Shown piece by piece: positions 1-9,032 of a stretch of 58,803 nucleotides of DNA. Position numbers and translations under genes: made by a program. Within the stretch, counting starts at the first letter, position 1, and the number at the start of each line of letters is the position of its first letter. The DNA comes from Chloroflexota bacterium (GTDB lineage Bacteria > Chloroflexota > Dehalococcoidia > Lucifugimonadales > UBA2962). The notes under the pieces were generated by a model that saw nothing but the letters and a program-made list of their open reading frames with translations, had not been told where the DNA came from and ran no database searches. The stretch is taken from NCBI GenBank assembly GCA_003228095.2, contig QGNM01000007.1, positions 1-58,803 of the forward strand. The letters are read 5' to 3'.

Positions 1-166
1 ATCACGCATATATCCCATGAAAGCCTAGTATAGGCCTCATAAAAAACGATTGTCAACGCGTAAATCAGCTACTTAGACACATCCATCACTCACACTAAAT
101 TGATTAAGTTTATTTTCACGCAATAGAAAGCAGACATGTCTTATATAAAATTAATACTTAAGAAAG

Positions 167-1048
167 TTAAATTTGGCTAAGGGCTTCCATTGTGGTCGTC
201 CCAATATCAGCCGGGCTTGGAACAATAAATGCGCCGGCTTTTTCTAATGATTTAACTTTTGATGAAGCGAGCGCTGCAGTGCCAGTGATAATAGCTCCAG
301 CATGTCCCATACGTCGACCAGGAGGGGCGGTTTGACCAACAATTAGTGATATTACAGGTTTTGAAACATTAGACTGAATAAACTCTGCTGCCTCCTGCTC
401 TTTAGTGCCTCCAATTTCTCCAATCATGACAATAGCATCAGTAGCTTCATCTTTTTCAAACAAACCGAGTACATCTACAAAATCTGAACCACTTACAGGG
501 TCTCCGCCAATACCAACGCAAGTTGACTGGCCAATACCTAGTGGAGTTAGCTGACCCACTGCTTCATAAGTTAATGTGCCGCTTCTTGATACTACTCCCA
601 CTCGACCCGGGGCATAAACATGCCCAGGCATTATGCCAGCTTTAACCTTATCAATAGGTGAAATTATTCCAGGGCAATTTGGCCCAATCAATCGAGCCCC
701 AGATCGGTTAACATATTCACAAACCTTTATAGCATCTGACACCGGTACTCCCTCAGTAATACAAATAACAATCTGAATCCCTGCATCAACGGCCTCTATA
801 ATGGCTTCTGCTGCAAAAGCTGGAGGAACGAAAACTAAGGACGTATTAGCATTTGTTTCGTCAACTCCTTGCTTCACTGTGTCATAAACTGGAACTTTCT
901 CTTCAAACAACTGTCCTCCTTTTCCAGGAGTAACCCCAGCAACTACATTAGTTCCATAATCTATGCATCTAGCCGTATGGTAGCTTCCTTCTTTCCCCGT
1001 TATACCTTGAACTAATAATCTTGTGTCTTTTCTTACAAAAATACTCAT
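167..1048 (-). CDS. sucD: Succinyl-CoA synthetase, alpha subunit
   Basis: Alpha subunit of ADP/GDP-forming succinate-CoA ligase, which interconverts succinyl-CoA and succinate with substrate-level phosphorylation in the TCA cycle. At 293 residues it is normal length. The N-terminal CoA-binding fold (about 1-125) has VQGITGKEG near residue 13. The phosphohistidine loop GHAGAI places the phosphorylated His at residue 249, and GPNCPG lies near 122. It follows sucC by only nine bases on the same strand, so the two subunits are surely co-transcribed. No clear terminator is visible in the 166 bases between its stop and the window edge. Confidence 0.97.
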   Translation of the reverse strand: MSIFVRKDTRLLVQGITGKEGSYHTARCIDYGTNVVAGVTPGKGGQLFEEKVPVYDTVKQGVDETNANTSLVFVPPAFAAEAIIEAVDAGIQIVICITEGVPVSDAIKVCEYVNRSGARLIGPNCPGIISPIDKVKAGIMPGHVYAPGRVGVVSRSGTLTYEAVGQLTPLGIGQSTCVGIGGDPVSGSDFVDVLGLFEKDEATDAIVMIGEIGGTKEQEAAEFIQSNVSKPVISLIVGQTAPPGRRMGHAGAIITGTAALASSKVKSLEKAGAFIVPSPADIGTTTMEALSQI

Positions 1049-1057
1049 TGTTTAAAA

Positions 1058-2215
1058 TTAAGATAGAGACTTTATAGTCTTAGTCGCCTCAGTAAAATCA
1101 TTTACTAGATGCACGCCTATCTTTGCTTCCTTTAAAATTTTTCTACCCTCATCTGCGTTGGTACCCAACATTCTGACTACAATCGGAGGTGTATGGGTTT
1201 TTCTCGATTTAGTAGCAGCAACTATTCCTTCTGCAACAACATCGCATCGCAATATTCCGCCAAATATATTAACAAAAACTTTTTTTACCCCTGAGTCCGA
1301 CAACAGTATATCAACAGCTTTATGAACCTTATTAACATCTGCTCCACCTCCAACATCTAAAAAGTTTGCTGGTGTCGCCCCGGCGGCCATAATGACATCC
1401 ATTGTTGCCATTGCTAAGCCAGCTCCATTCACCAAGCAACCGACATCTCCGTCTAGCTTCACGTAACTTAACCCGCTAGCTCTAGCCAAGTTCTCTATTT
1501 CAAGTTCTTGTCGAGAATCATAATTAAATGATTCATCTTTTTGCCTGAACAACGCATCGTCATCAATGCTGGCCTTCGCATCAATAGCTAATAATTGACC
1601 TTGAGAAGTAATTACTAACGGATTGATTTCTATCAAAGAACAATCAGTTTGGATAAAAGCATTGAAAGCGCCCAACAGAAGTTTGATAAATTGGCTATGG
1701 AATTCCCTGTCTAAACCTAAACCTATAGATAAGTTCCTTGCCTGGTAAGCCATTAGTCCAATATTCGGGTCTATCACTTCTTTTAATATCTTATCTGGGC
1801 TATCCTCTGCAACCTTCTCAATATCCATACCTCCAGCCTCACTTGCCATTACAATCACCCTTCCTAATCCACCATCAACAAGAATCGATAAGTATAGTTC
1901 TTTCGTTACATCTAAAGCTTCTTCAATTAATAGTTCATTAACAGGCACGCCTTCTGCTGTAGTTTGAATAGTTACTATGTTTCCAGATAACATTTGTTCA
2001 GCCACTGCCACGGCACTATCAACATCCTTAACCAATTTGACTCCTCCAGATTTTCCACGACCTCCTGCATGTACCTGGACTTTTACTACACAGTTACCTT
2101 CAAAGCTCTTGGCAATCCTGCGAACCTCGCTCAAACTAGAAGCTACTTCACCTCTAGGGACCGGCACTCCATACTTAGATAGTAATGCTTTTGCTTGATA
2201 TTCATGCAGTTTCAT
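1058..2215 (-). CDS. sucC: Succinyl-CoA synthetase, beta subunit
   Basis: Beta subunit of succinate-CoA ligase (385 residues, usual length). It starts MKLHEYQAK, the family hallmark, followed by an ATP-grasp domain (about 1-240) that binds the nucleotide and a C-terminal ligase-CoA domain (about 240-385) with GLAMATMD and NIFGGI. It pairs with sucD immediately downstream. It lies 53 bases downstream of the tRNA-Ser gene on the same strand, so it may be transcribed from the same upstream region. Nothing unusual is seen. Confidence 0.97.
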   Translation of the reverse strand: MKLHEYQAKALLSKYGVPVPRGEVASSLSEVRRIAKSFEGNCVVKVQVHAGGRGKSGGVKLVKDVDSAVAVAEQMLSGNIVTIQTTAEGVPVNELLIEEALDVTKELYLSILVDGGLGRVIVMASEAGGMDIEKVAEDSPDKILKEVIDPNIGLMAYQARNLSIGLGLDREFHSQFIKLLLGAFNAFIQTDCSLIEINPLVITSQGQLLAIDAKASIDDDALFRQKDESFNYDSRQELEIENLARASGLSYVKLDGDVGCLVNGAGLAMATMDVIMAAGATPANFLDVGGGADVNKVHKAVDILLSDSGVKKVFVNIFGGILRCDVVAEGIVAATKSRKTHTPPIVVRMLGTNADEGRKILKEAKIGVHLVNDFTEATKTIKSLS

Positions 2216-2268
2216 AAATTAACTAATTACACCATTTCCTTCATTTCTATAAAGTTTGTTTGAAGCGG

Positions 2269-2355
<87 letters not shown>

Positions 2356-2383
2356 AAATCATCATTTTATGTATTACTAGAGT

Positions 2384-2397
2384 AAGTAATATTACTT
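2384..2397. promoter_or_regulatory. 14-bp perfect palindrome in divergent promoter region
   Basis: AAGTAATATTACTT is a perfect self-complementary 14-mer. It lies between the leftward tRNA-Ser/sucCD unit and the rightward fbp unit, where a dimeric regulator site would be expected. It is AT-rich and could arise by chance. Confidence 0.25.
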
Positions 2398-2477
2398 CTC
2401 CAATGTAAAACAATATAATCATACTGTATAAAACGTGTTAATTGAAACAAATATGTGCAATTAAAATTCCGTATTCC

Positions 2478-2507
2478 TTGACACTGGTTTTTACCGATTG
2501 TTACACT
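2478..2507 (+). promoter_or_regulatory. Sigma70-like promoter for fbp
   Basis: A perfect -35 box TTGACA (2478-2483) is followed after 18 bases by TACACT (2502-2507). A TG one base before the -10 makes it an extended -10 promoter. Transcription would start near 2514, leaving a leader of about 33 bases to the TTG start at 2547 with AGGA at 2537-2540. Inferred from sequence only. Confidence 0.5.
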
Positions 2508-2546
2508 CACAAACTAGAATAGTAACGATAAAAAATAGGATCTAAT

Positions 2547-3536
2547 TTGACTTCTTCTTCTTCTTCACACATAACGCTGACTAAATTCTGTGAAACTCAA
2601 TATAAAGGTTCTGACACATATGATGGTCTTGAAGCAGTAATAAATGCTATCGCATCAGGCGCTTATGAGCTTGAAAGTCAAATTCGAAATGGGAATTTAC
2701 TTGGAATGCTTGGCTCTACTGGTGATATAAATATACAAGGTGAGATTGTACAGCAATTAGATTCAATCAGTTCAGACACATTTGTGCGAAAATTTCAAGA
2801 TTCGATGCACGTGGCAATGGTTGGGTGTGAAGAAATTGAACATCCGGTACTATTTGAAAATAGCGACCAGAGCGATCAGCATGATTATATTGTTTTAATG
2901 GACCCTTTGGATGGGTCATCTAATATAGACGTGGCTGTAAGCATCGGGTCTATATTTGGAATTTGGAAACGGCAAAACTCAAAGACCTTAAGTCCAGAGT
3001 CATTGCTTAGACCAGGAGCAGAACAAATTGGAGCTGTGTATGTTGTATATGGTTCTTGTACAGTTTTAGTAGTAGCAACACAGGATAAAGTAAATGAATT
3101 CACAATGAACCCCGCAAATGGAGAGTTTCATTTGACTTCAGCTGACATTAGCTATCCAAATAAAACTCCTTACTATAGTGTTAATGACGGGAATACAGCA
3201 CGGTGGATTAATGGAATTGTGCAAGCCGTAGATGAACTGAGAGATGGACGCTCGCAAAGATACATTGGTTCTCTTGTAGCTGACTTTCACAGAAACCTCA
3301 TAAAAGGTGGTGTTTTTCTATACACTGCGGATACCAAAAACACGGATGGCCGTCTAAGATTAATGTATGAAGCCAACCCTTTGGGATACGTCTCTGTGCA
3401 AGCTGGAGGAGCTGTTTCAGACGGGATGAATAATATCTTGGAAATTCAACCTGTTGAGCTCCATCAAAGAGTGCCATTAATTATCGGAGATAAGGGATTG
3501 GTAAATCAGGTTATTAAGACTATTAAATCTAGTTAA
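2547..3536 (+). CDS. fbp: Fructose-1,6-bisphosphatase, class I
   Basis: Hydrolyses fructose-1,6-bisphosphate to fructose-6-phosphate, the committed step of gluconeogenesis. The metal-binding motif DPLDGSSN is at residues 119-126, and the C-terminal substrate region has MYEANPL and a GG-containing loop, all class I (eukaryote-like) features. The length of 329 is normal. The start is TTG, preceded by AGGA at six bases, with a serine-rich first eight residues. The aldolase that makes its substrate follows 25 bases downstream, so the pair forms a gluconeogenic unit behind the promoter at 2478. Confidence 0.96.
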   Translation: MTSSSSSHITLTKFCETQYKGSDTYDGLEAVINAIASGAYELESQIRNGNLLGMLGSTGDINIQGEIVQQLDSISSDTFVRKFQDSMHVAMVGCEEIEHPVLFENSDQSDQHDYIVLMDPLDGSSNIDVAVSIGSIFGIWKRQNSKTLSPESLLRPGAEQIGAVYVVYGSCTVLVVATQDKVNEFTMNPANGEFHLTSADISYPNKTPYYSVNDGNTARWINGIVQAVDELRDGRSQRYIGSLVADFHRNLIKGGVFLYTADTKNTDGRLRLMYEANPLGYVSVQAGGAVSDGMNNILEIQPVELHQRVPLIIGDKGLVNQVIKTIKSS

Positions 3537-3561
3537 TATTAACTTATTCCAGGAATTAAAA

Positions 3562-4587
3562 ATGAAAAACAAAAGCTTAGAACAAATAGCCGCTTCCATA
3601 GTGGCTCCAGACAAAGGGATCTTAGCTGCTGATGAAAGTTCCCCAACGATAAAAAAGCGCTTCGATTCTATAAATGCGGAATCTACTGAAAAAAATCGTC
3701 GCGACTATCGTGAAATGTTATTCAAAACCAAAAATATTTCTCAATATATCAGTGGAGTCATTCTGTTTCATGAAACTATCTATCAAAAAGATTCCAATGG
3801 CAAACCTCTTGTTGAGGTTCTCACGGATCAGGGGATAGTCCCAGGAATCAAAGTTGATAAAGGGGCCAAGCCATTAGCAGGTCATCCGAATGAAACTATA
3901 ACTGAAGGTTTAGATGGATTGAGAGAACGACTTGATGAGTATTCGAAAGCAGGTGCACAATTCACAAAATGGAGAGCCGTTATATCAATTGCAAATTCCA
4001 TTCCATCTAATTACTGCATTCAAGCAAACGCACACGCTTTGGCTCGATATGCAAGCCTAAGTCAAGAGGCTGGGCTTGTGCCAATTATCGAGCCGGAAGT
4101 CTTAATGGATGGAGCCCACAATATAGACGAATGTTATAGAGTTACAGAATCTGTTTTAACAGAAGTTTATGCGCAGTTAGCAGATAGTAAGGTTGAACTT
4201 AAAGGCACGCTTTTAAAGCCAAATATGATTATGAGCGGAAAATCAGCCGTCAATCGTGCTACTCCTGAAGAAGTTGCTCAAGCCACAGTATCTTGTTTTC
4301 AAAATACGGTACCTTCCACAGTTCCAGGTATAGTTTTTCTTTCTGGCGGGCAAAGTGATAGTGAAGCAACAATTAATTTAGATGCTATTAATAGGCAGGC
4401 CAAAGAAACTGGCGCCCCTTGGCAATTAAGTTTTTCCTATGGTAGAGGGCTTCAATCAGCGCCATTAAATGCATGGAGAGGCAAAAAAGATAACATGGCA
4501 AAAGCACAAAATGTTTTTTTCCAAAGAGCCCTGTTAACTAGCGCAGCTCGGAATGGAGCATACGATATAGGCATGGAGGCAGTATAG
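3562..4587 (+). CDS. Fructose-bisphosphate aldolase, class I
   Basis: Cleaves or condenses fructose-1,6-bisphosphate with dihydroxyacetone phosphate and glyceraldehyde-3-phosphate through a lysine Schiff base. GILAADES (19-26) is the class I signature, TKWRAV is near residue 135, and LLKPNM places the Schiff-base Lys at 219. At 341 residues it matches the eukaryote-like class I family, not the zinc-dependent class II enzyme. It sits directly after fbp, supporting a gluconeogenic role. Its last codons contain the Shine-Dalgarno sequence of the next gene. Confidence 0.96.
   Translation: MKNKSLEQIAASIVAPDKGILAADESSPTIKKRFDSINAESTEKNRRDYREMLFKTKNISQYISGVILFHETIYQKDSNGKPLVEVLTDQGIVPGIKVDKGAKPLAGHPNETITEGLDGLRERLDEYSKAGAQFTKWRAVISIANSIPSNYCIQANAHALARYASLSQEAGLVPIIEPEVLMDGAHNIDECYRVTESVLTEVYAQLADSKVELKGTLLKPNMIMSGKSAVNRATPEEVAQATVSCFQNTVPSTVPGIVFLSGGQSDSEATINLDAINRQAKETGAPWQLSFSYGRGLQSAPLNAWRGKKDNMAKAQNVFFQRALLTSAARNGAYDIGMEAV
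4575..4586 (+). promoter_or_regulatory. Shine-Dalgarno and AUA start that fix the rdgB 5' end
   Basis: GGAGG at 4575-4579, inside the last aldolase codons, lies four bases before ATA at 4584-4586. The ATA overlaps the aldolase stop TAG (4585-4587). No ATG, GTG or TTG exists in frame between there and the conserved THNAGK motif, so ATA is the best start. Confidence 0.6.
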
Positions 4588-5189
4588 AACTTCTAATAGC
4601 AACTCATAATGCAGGCAAATACCGGGAATTTGCTAGTGCCCTTCAGTCGATGAGGATAAATGCACTAAGTTTAAAGGCGCTAGGAATATCACAAAAAGTT
4701 GAAGAAACCGGACTTACTTTTCAAGAAAACGCGACACTCAAAGCTACCGAATATTACTCTATTAGCAATATTCCAACCCTAGCAGATGACTCGGGTCTAA
4801 TTGTTGATGCTCTTAAAGGAGCCCCAGGAATCAGATCTGCTCGATATGCAGGGGAAAATGCGACTGATCAACAAAACCGAGATAAGCTTCTTTATGAAAT
4901 GACAAACATTCCATTGCACATGCGAAAGGCTGCCTTCGTTTGCGCAATTGCAGTTATCGTATTGCCAAACAAAATTAAGGTGTTTCAAGGGAGAGTAAAT
5001 GGCAGCATTGCCTCTGGAGAAACGGGTGCAATGGGTTTTGGATACGATTCAATATTTATCCCAAACGATGAGCAACGTACGATGGCTCAATTAACAGATT
5101 TAGAAAAAATAAAAATTAGCCATCGAGGCATTGCACTACGAAAAACTAGTAATTGGCTCAGAAACTCTCGTATATTAGAAGAAGGATAA
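4584..5189 (+). CDS. rdgB: Non-canonical purine NTP pyrophosphatase (RdgB/HAM1)
   Basis: House-cleaning enzyme that hydrolyses dITP, ITP and XTP to the monophosphate and pyrophosphate, keeping deaminated purines out of DNA. The family's N-terminal nucleotide motif ATHNAGK lies upstream of the first ATG (4650), which would give a truncated 179-residue protein. Reading from ATA at 4584 gives 201 residues, the usual family size, beginning (M)ELLIATHNAGK. Other family motifs are LADDSGL, GAPGIRSARYAG and the C-terminal ISHRGIAL. GGAGG four bases upstream and overlap with the aldolase stop suggest translational coupling. ATA is a rare but accepted start codon; a sequencing error at that base cannot be excluded. 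Confidence 0.9.
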   Translation: MELLIATHNAGKYREFASALQSMRINALSLKALGISQKVEETGLTFQENATLKATEYYSISNIPTLADDSGLIVDALKGAPGIRSARYAGENATDQQNRDKLLYEMTNIPLHMRKAAFVCAIAVIVLPNKIKVFQGRVNGSIASGETGAMGFGYDSIFIPNDEQRTMAQLTDLEKIKISHRGIALRKTSNWLRNSRILEEG

Positions 5190-5196
5190 TTGTAGA

Positions 5197-6222
5197 TTGA
5201 AGCGTAAAAAAGAAATAATAGACCAATTAAAACGGCCAATTAAAGATCTTAGGATATCAGTTACGGACCGCTGTAACTTCCGATGCGCTTATTGTATGCC
5301 AGCTGAAATATATGGGGAACGATACGAATTCCTCGATCAAGAAAAACTCCTAACATTTGAGGAGATTAACCGCGTCACACGACTGTTAGTAAGTCTTGGC
5401 GTTCGAAAAGTTAGAATAACTGGTGGAGAACCATTAGTAAGAAGGGATATTAATGTTTTAGTTAAGCTTATATCTAGCATAGATACTCTCTCAGATATAG
5501 CAATGACAACCAACGGTTATTTATTACCCAAAATGGCTCAATCACTTAAGACAGCTGGTCTTACGCGATTGACGGTTAGCCTGGACACTCTTGATGATGA
5601 AATTTTTCGAAAAATGAATGGACGTAACTTTGGAGTAGAAAGTGTGCTGCAAGGAATCGAAGCCGCTAGCAAAGCTGGATTTCATCCAATCAAAATTAAC
5701 TCCGTTGTGCAAAAAGGAGTTAATGACCATACGATAACTACTTTAACTGAATATTTTCTAGAAAAAGGACACATCGTGCGTTTCATTGAATACATGGATG
5801 TAGGCACTCTCAATAACTGGAACATGAAACATGTAGTACCCGGAAACGAAATTGTTGCTAAAATCAACGAAACCATTCCGATTGAACCCATTGGCCCTCT
5901 CTATAAAGGTGAGGTAGCCAAGCGGTATCGGCAAAAAAATGGAACGGGAGAGATAGGCATTATTGCTTCCGTCACAAATCCATTCTGCGGTGATTGTACT
6001 AGGCTACGACTTTCTCCAGAAGGTAGTTTATACACCTGTCTATTCGGATCAAAGGGTACAGACCTAAGGACACCTTTAAGAGATGGCGCGTCAGACCCAG
6101 AACTTGTTGAAATAATTTCTAATACATGGCTCAGCAGGAACGATAGATACTCTGAGACACGTAGCGTCAATGCTAGTAATAGTAATAACAAAAAGGTCGA
6201 AATGTATCATATAGGCGGATAA
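5197..6222 (+). CDS. moaA: GTP 3',8-cyclase MoaA
   Basis: Radical-SAM enzyme that starts molybdenum cofactor synthesis by converting GTP to 3',8-cyclo-7,8-dihydro-GTP. The SAM [4Fe-4S] cluster motif is C26-x3-C30-x2-C33, followed by TGGEPL near residue 75. The C-terminal substrate-binding cluster is visible as CGDCTRLRLSPEG with a third Cys in YTCLF. The protein ends in Gly-Gly, as functional MoaA proteins do. The start is TTG, seven bases after the preceding stop. The next gene carries MoaC, the following step, so the two act together. Confidence 0.97.
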   Translation: MKRKKEIIDQLKRPIKDLRISVTDRCNFRCAYCMPAEIYGERYEFLDQEKLLTFEEINRVTRLLVSLGVRKVRITGGEPLVRRDINVLVKLISSIDTLSDIAMTTNGYLLPKMAQSLKTAGLTRLTVSLDTLDDEIFRKMNGRNFGVESVLQGIEAASKAGFHPIKINSVVQKGVNDHTITTLTEYFLEKGHIVRFIEYMDVGTLNNWNMKHVVPGNEIVAKINETIPIEPIGPLYKGEVAKRYRQKNGTGEIGIIASVTNPFCGDCTRLRLSPEGSLYTCLFGSKGTDLRTPLRDGASDPELVEIISNTWLSRNDRYSETRSVNASNSNNKKVEMYHIGG

Positions 6223-6249
6223 GTAAAAATATAAATCAATGAGTGCAAA

Positions 6250-7152
6250 GTGATAGACATATATACAGATGGAGCATGTTCAGGCAACCCAGGGCCAGGG
6301 GGTTGGGGTGCCGTTGTCATTATTGAAGGGCAACAAACTATCTTGAAAGGTGGGGTAGGTGACACGACCAATAATCGTATGGAGTTGATTGCTGTTATTG
6401 AAGGACTGAAGTGCCTATCACCTAAATCAAACGTAACTGTACATACTGATAGCACTTATATAACCAACACAATGACAAAAGGGTGGCGAAGAAAAGCTAA
6501 TAACGACCTTTGGCAAGAATTAGATGCTGTGGTATCCAAACAATCCGTAACATGGGAGTGGGTCCGAGGGCATTCTGGAAATCCTCTCAATGAACTAGCT
6601 GATTCAATAGCTTTCAAAGAATCGCAATCACGAATCACACAAAAAACGCAGAGTCCAACAAAAAAAAACCGAATGCAGATTGATGGCAAATTAAGTCATG
6701 TGGATGATACAGGTAATGCAAGTATGGTAGATGTTAGTTTAAAAGCCACCACTTTTAGGATAGCAAAAGCCGAAGGGTGGGTTTACATGAAGCCTTCAAC
6801 TCTTGCATTAATTAAAGAAAATGCAATTAGCAAGGGTGATGTTTTAAGCGTAGCTAAAGTAGCCGGAATAATGGCTTCTAAAAAAACCTCTGATTTAATT
6901 CCATTATGTCACCCAATTCCAGTAGATAAAGTTTCGCTAGAACTGTCAATCGATGAAAATGAAAATGCTATCCATGTTATTTCAGAAGTTTCAACAAATG
7001 GTAAAACTGGGGTTGAGATGGAGGCTTTAATGGCTGTTTCAATTTCGTGTTTAACAATCTACGACATGTGCAAATCTGTTGAACGAACAATAAAGATAGA
7101 TGGCATTAGATTGTTAAAAAAGACGGGTGGCAAGCATACCTACAGCGTATGA
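6250..7152 (+). CDS. Fusion of ribonuclease HI and MoaC (cyclic pyranopterin monophosphate synthase)
   Basis: One continuous 300-residue frame joins two unrelated enzymes. Residues 1-125 are RNase HI, which cuts RNA in RNA-DNA hybrids; the catalytic set D7, E45, D67, D118 and the flexible-loop His108 are all present. A polar linker of about 20 residues follows. Residues 145-300 are MoaC, the step after MoaA in molybdenum cofactor synthesis, with LSHVDDTG, LCHPIP, the ME motif in GVEMEAL, and KTGGKHTY at the end. There is no stop or frameshift between the halves. An ATG at residue 142 could in principle start MoaC alone, but no Shine-Dalgarno precedes it. MoaA lies just upstream, so the MoaC half fits its neighbours; why RNase HI is attached is unclear. 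Confidence 0.93.
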   Translation: MIDIYTDGACSGNPGPGGWGAVVIIEGQQTILKGGVGDTTNNRMELIAVIEGLKCLSPKSNVTVHTDSTYITNTMTKGWRRKANNDLWQELDAVVSKQSVTWEWVRGHSGNPLNELADSIAFKESQSRITQKTQSPTKKNRMQIDGKLSHVDDTGNASMVDVSLKATTFRIAKAEGWVYMKPSTLALIKENAISKGDVLSVAKVAGIMASKKTSDLIPLCHPIPVDKVSLELSIDENENAIHVISEVSTNGKTGVEMEALMAVSISCLTIYDMCKSVERTIKIDGIRLLKKTGGKHTYSV

Positions 7153-7189
7153 CTCCTAGTATTTCAATAAAAATTAATAAGATTTAATT

Positions 7190-7822
7190 ATGATCAATCC
7201 TTCTGAATTAAGAGGTTTAATACCTCGATTATCAAAAAGAAGAAAACTTAATACTCCTAAATTAATTGTTTTAGGGATTGGAAATCCTGGAAACGAATAT
7301 CACAATACGCGGCATAACGCAGGGTTTTGGGCGATAAAAACAATAATTGATAAATACCAATTAGACTTGAATTCAAATAAGACTTCGTATGATTCCTGGA
7401 TAGGTAAGCTATATAGCGAAACAATAGTAATTGGAAAATCAAAAACTTATATGAATGATAGCGGCTTGGCGGCAAAAGCCTTACTTAAAGAGTACAAGGC
7501 GTCTTCAAAGTGCTTATTAGTAATCTATGATGATATGGATATCGAGCCAGGTAATATTAGATTGAAAAAGCAGGGTGGCCCTGGCGGACACAACGGCATG
7601 AAATCCATCATCGAACGTATCGGAACTAATGATTTTCCAAGGTTAAGAATTGGAATTGGACGCCCATCAAGATACCAAGATACTGTATCTTATGTTTTAT
7701 CTAGCCCGCGTACAACAGAATCCCAAGCAATAGCATTAATCTTGGATCAAACTGATGAAATTTTAAATGGCATCGTATCCAAAGGGTTAAATGCAACAAT
7801 GGAGTGGACTAATAGGTCTTAA
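7190..7822 (+). CDS. pth: Peptidyl-tRNA hydrolase
   Basis: Releases tRNA from peptidyl-tRNAs that drop off the ribosome. GIGNPG (30-35), the catalytic His42 in TRHNAGF and the GGPGGHNG loop are all intact. At 210 residues it is slightly long because about 22 basic residues precede the usual beta strand LIVLGIGNPG. It is the last rightward gene before a convergent junction with a Kelch lipoprotein gene, 23 bases away. Confidence 0.96.
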   Translation: MINPSELRGLIPRLSKRRKLNTPKLIVLGIGNPGNEYHNTRHNAGFWAIKTIIDKYQLDLNSNKTSYDSWIGKLYSETIVIGKSKTYMNDSGLAAKALLKEYKASSKCLLVIYDDMDIEPGNIRLKKQGGPGGHNGMKSIIERIGTNDFPRLRIGIGRPSRYQDTVSYVLSSPRTTESQAIALILDQTDEILNGIVSKGLNATMEWTNRS

Positions 7823-7823
7823 G

Positions 7824-7848
7824 TAAAATCAACTGCTATACGATTTTA
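7824..7848. terminator. Short hairpin at pth/Kelch convergent junction
   Basis: TAAAATC (7824-7830) pairs perfectly with GATTTTA (7842-7848) across an 11-base loop. It lies between two convergent genes and overlaps the end of the Kelch gene. The AT-rich stem gives A/T tracts on both strands, so it could end transcription both ways. Weak on its own. Confidence 0.3.
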
Positions 7849-9018
7849 ACGACTAAATCTTTCAACTTCAGACAAAATCATTTCTTTGCCGTTACCACCA
7901 AGTACAAGTACAGTCCCGTCATTCAACATTACAGAAGCATGTCTAAATCTTGGTTCTTCCATATTAGCCAAAACTGCCCAGGTATCGGTTTCCGGGTCAT
8001 ATATTTCAGATGAACTTCGATTACCCATACCCCCAGCAACGATTACCTTGCCGTCTGCTGTAATTACAGCTGTATGTTGTCCTCGAGGCTCTGATAAATC
8101 TGGAGTCCTTGTCCATGTGTTAGCTGCCGGATCAAATATCTCAGCATTATTTCTCTTTCCTCGACCACCAACCACCAATACTCGTCCATCTTGCAATAAG
8201 GTCGCCGTATGGGAATGTCTGCTTATTGCCATTGGTGAAGCGGTTGTCCAAGTGTCTGATTCGGAGTCATAAATTTCGGCTGATTTAAGATAAGGGCCAT
8301 CTTCCTTACCGCCTCCAGTTACTAGCACCCTTCCGTCTTGCAATACAGTAACGGTATGATTAGCCCTTTTATCAACCAGAGAAGATATTTCTGTCCAAGT
8401 GTCAGTTGCTGGATCATATATCTCGGCCGTTTTATGCAGGCCATAGTTCACGTTGTAACCCCCGGACACAAAAAACCTTCCATCACTCAAAACCGCTCCT
8501 TTAACTTCGTCTCTGGGTTCTAACATAGGTGCTATAGATTCAAATTCTCCTGTTGCAGAATCCCATATCTCTGCATCAGGATATGCATGAGTTAGAATAC
8601 CTCTGCCTCCAGCGACTATAACCCTTCCATCAGGCAGCAGCCCCGATGCAAAAGCATATCGGTTTATAGCCATCACGCCAGTAAATGTCCAAGTATCTGC
8701 GCTCGGGTCATATATTTCTGCGGTTTCAAAAATATATGTGTTATGGCTTGTTTTCTCCCCAAGTCCTTTGCCTCCCATCACCAATACTTTTCCATCATCT
8801 AGCAAAATTGCCGAGTGTTGTATTCGGAAATTTTTCATATCTGCGACCCGTACAAATTCACCAGGCGGCGTAGACTCAGATGAACCGCTATCTGAAACTT
8901 CTTCTTCTTGTTGATTGTTATTTGTCGGATTTGTCACCTCCGGATCACCGGAAGAACCACAAGAATAACTGAAAACAAAAAGAGCACATAACGTTACAAT
9001 TAAAAATAAAACTTTCAT
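7846..9018 (-). CDS. Kelch-repeat beta-propeller lipoprotein
   Basis: A secreted lipid-anchored protein by sequence: a hydrophobic signal segment (about 3-19) ends at C20 (SYSC), although the lipobox is not ideal. A Ser/Glu-rich linker follows, then seven Kelch repeats of 45-50 residues from about residue 58. Each repeat has the pattern DGxVLVxGG, then AEIYDP, then DTW; the last is shorter and would close a seven-bladed propeller. No catalytic motif is seen, so the role may be carbohydrate or protein binding at the cell surface. The upstream neighbour is a clear paralogue. Confidence 0.85.
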   Translation of the reverse strand: MKVLFLIVTLCALFVFSYSCGSSGDPEVTNPTNNNQQEEEVSDSGSSESTPPGEFVRVADMKNFRIQHSAILLDDGKVLVMGGKGLGEKTSHNTYIFETAEIYDPSADTWTFTGVMAINRYAFASGLLPDGRVIVAGGRGILTHAYPDAEIWDSATGEFESIAPMLEPRDEVKGAVLSDGRFFVSGGYNVNYGLHKTAEIYDPATDTWTEISSLVDKRANHTVTVLQDGRVLVTGGGKEDGPYLKSAEIYDSESDTWTTASPMAISRHSHTATLLQDGRVLVVGGRGKRNNAEIFDPAANTWTRTPDLSEPRGQHTAVITADGKVIVAGGMGNRSSSEIYDPETDTWAVLANMEEPRFRHASVMLNDGTVLVLGGNGKEMILSEVERFSR

Positions 9019-9032
9019 ATTTGACTCGCTTT

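Noticed and set aside
4650-5189. rdgB starting at the first ATG (4650)
   Set aside because: This drops the conserved ATHNAGK motif and leaves 179 residues; the ATA start with GGAGG fits better.
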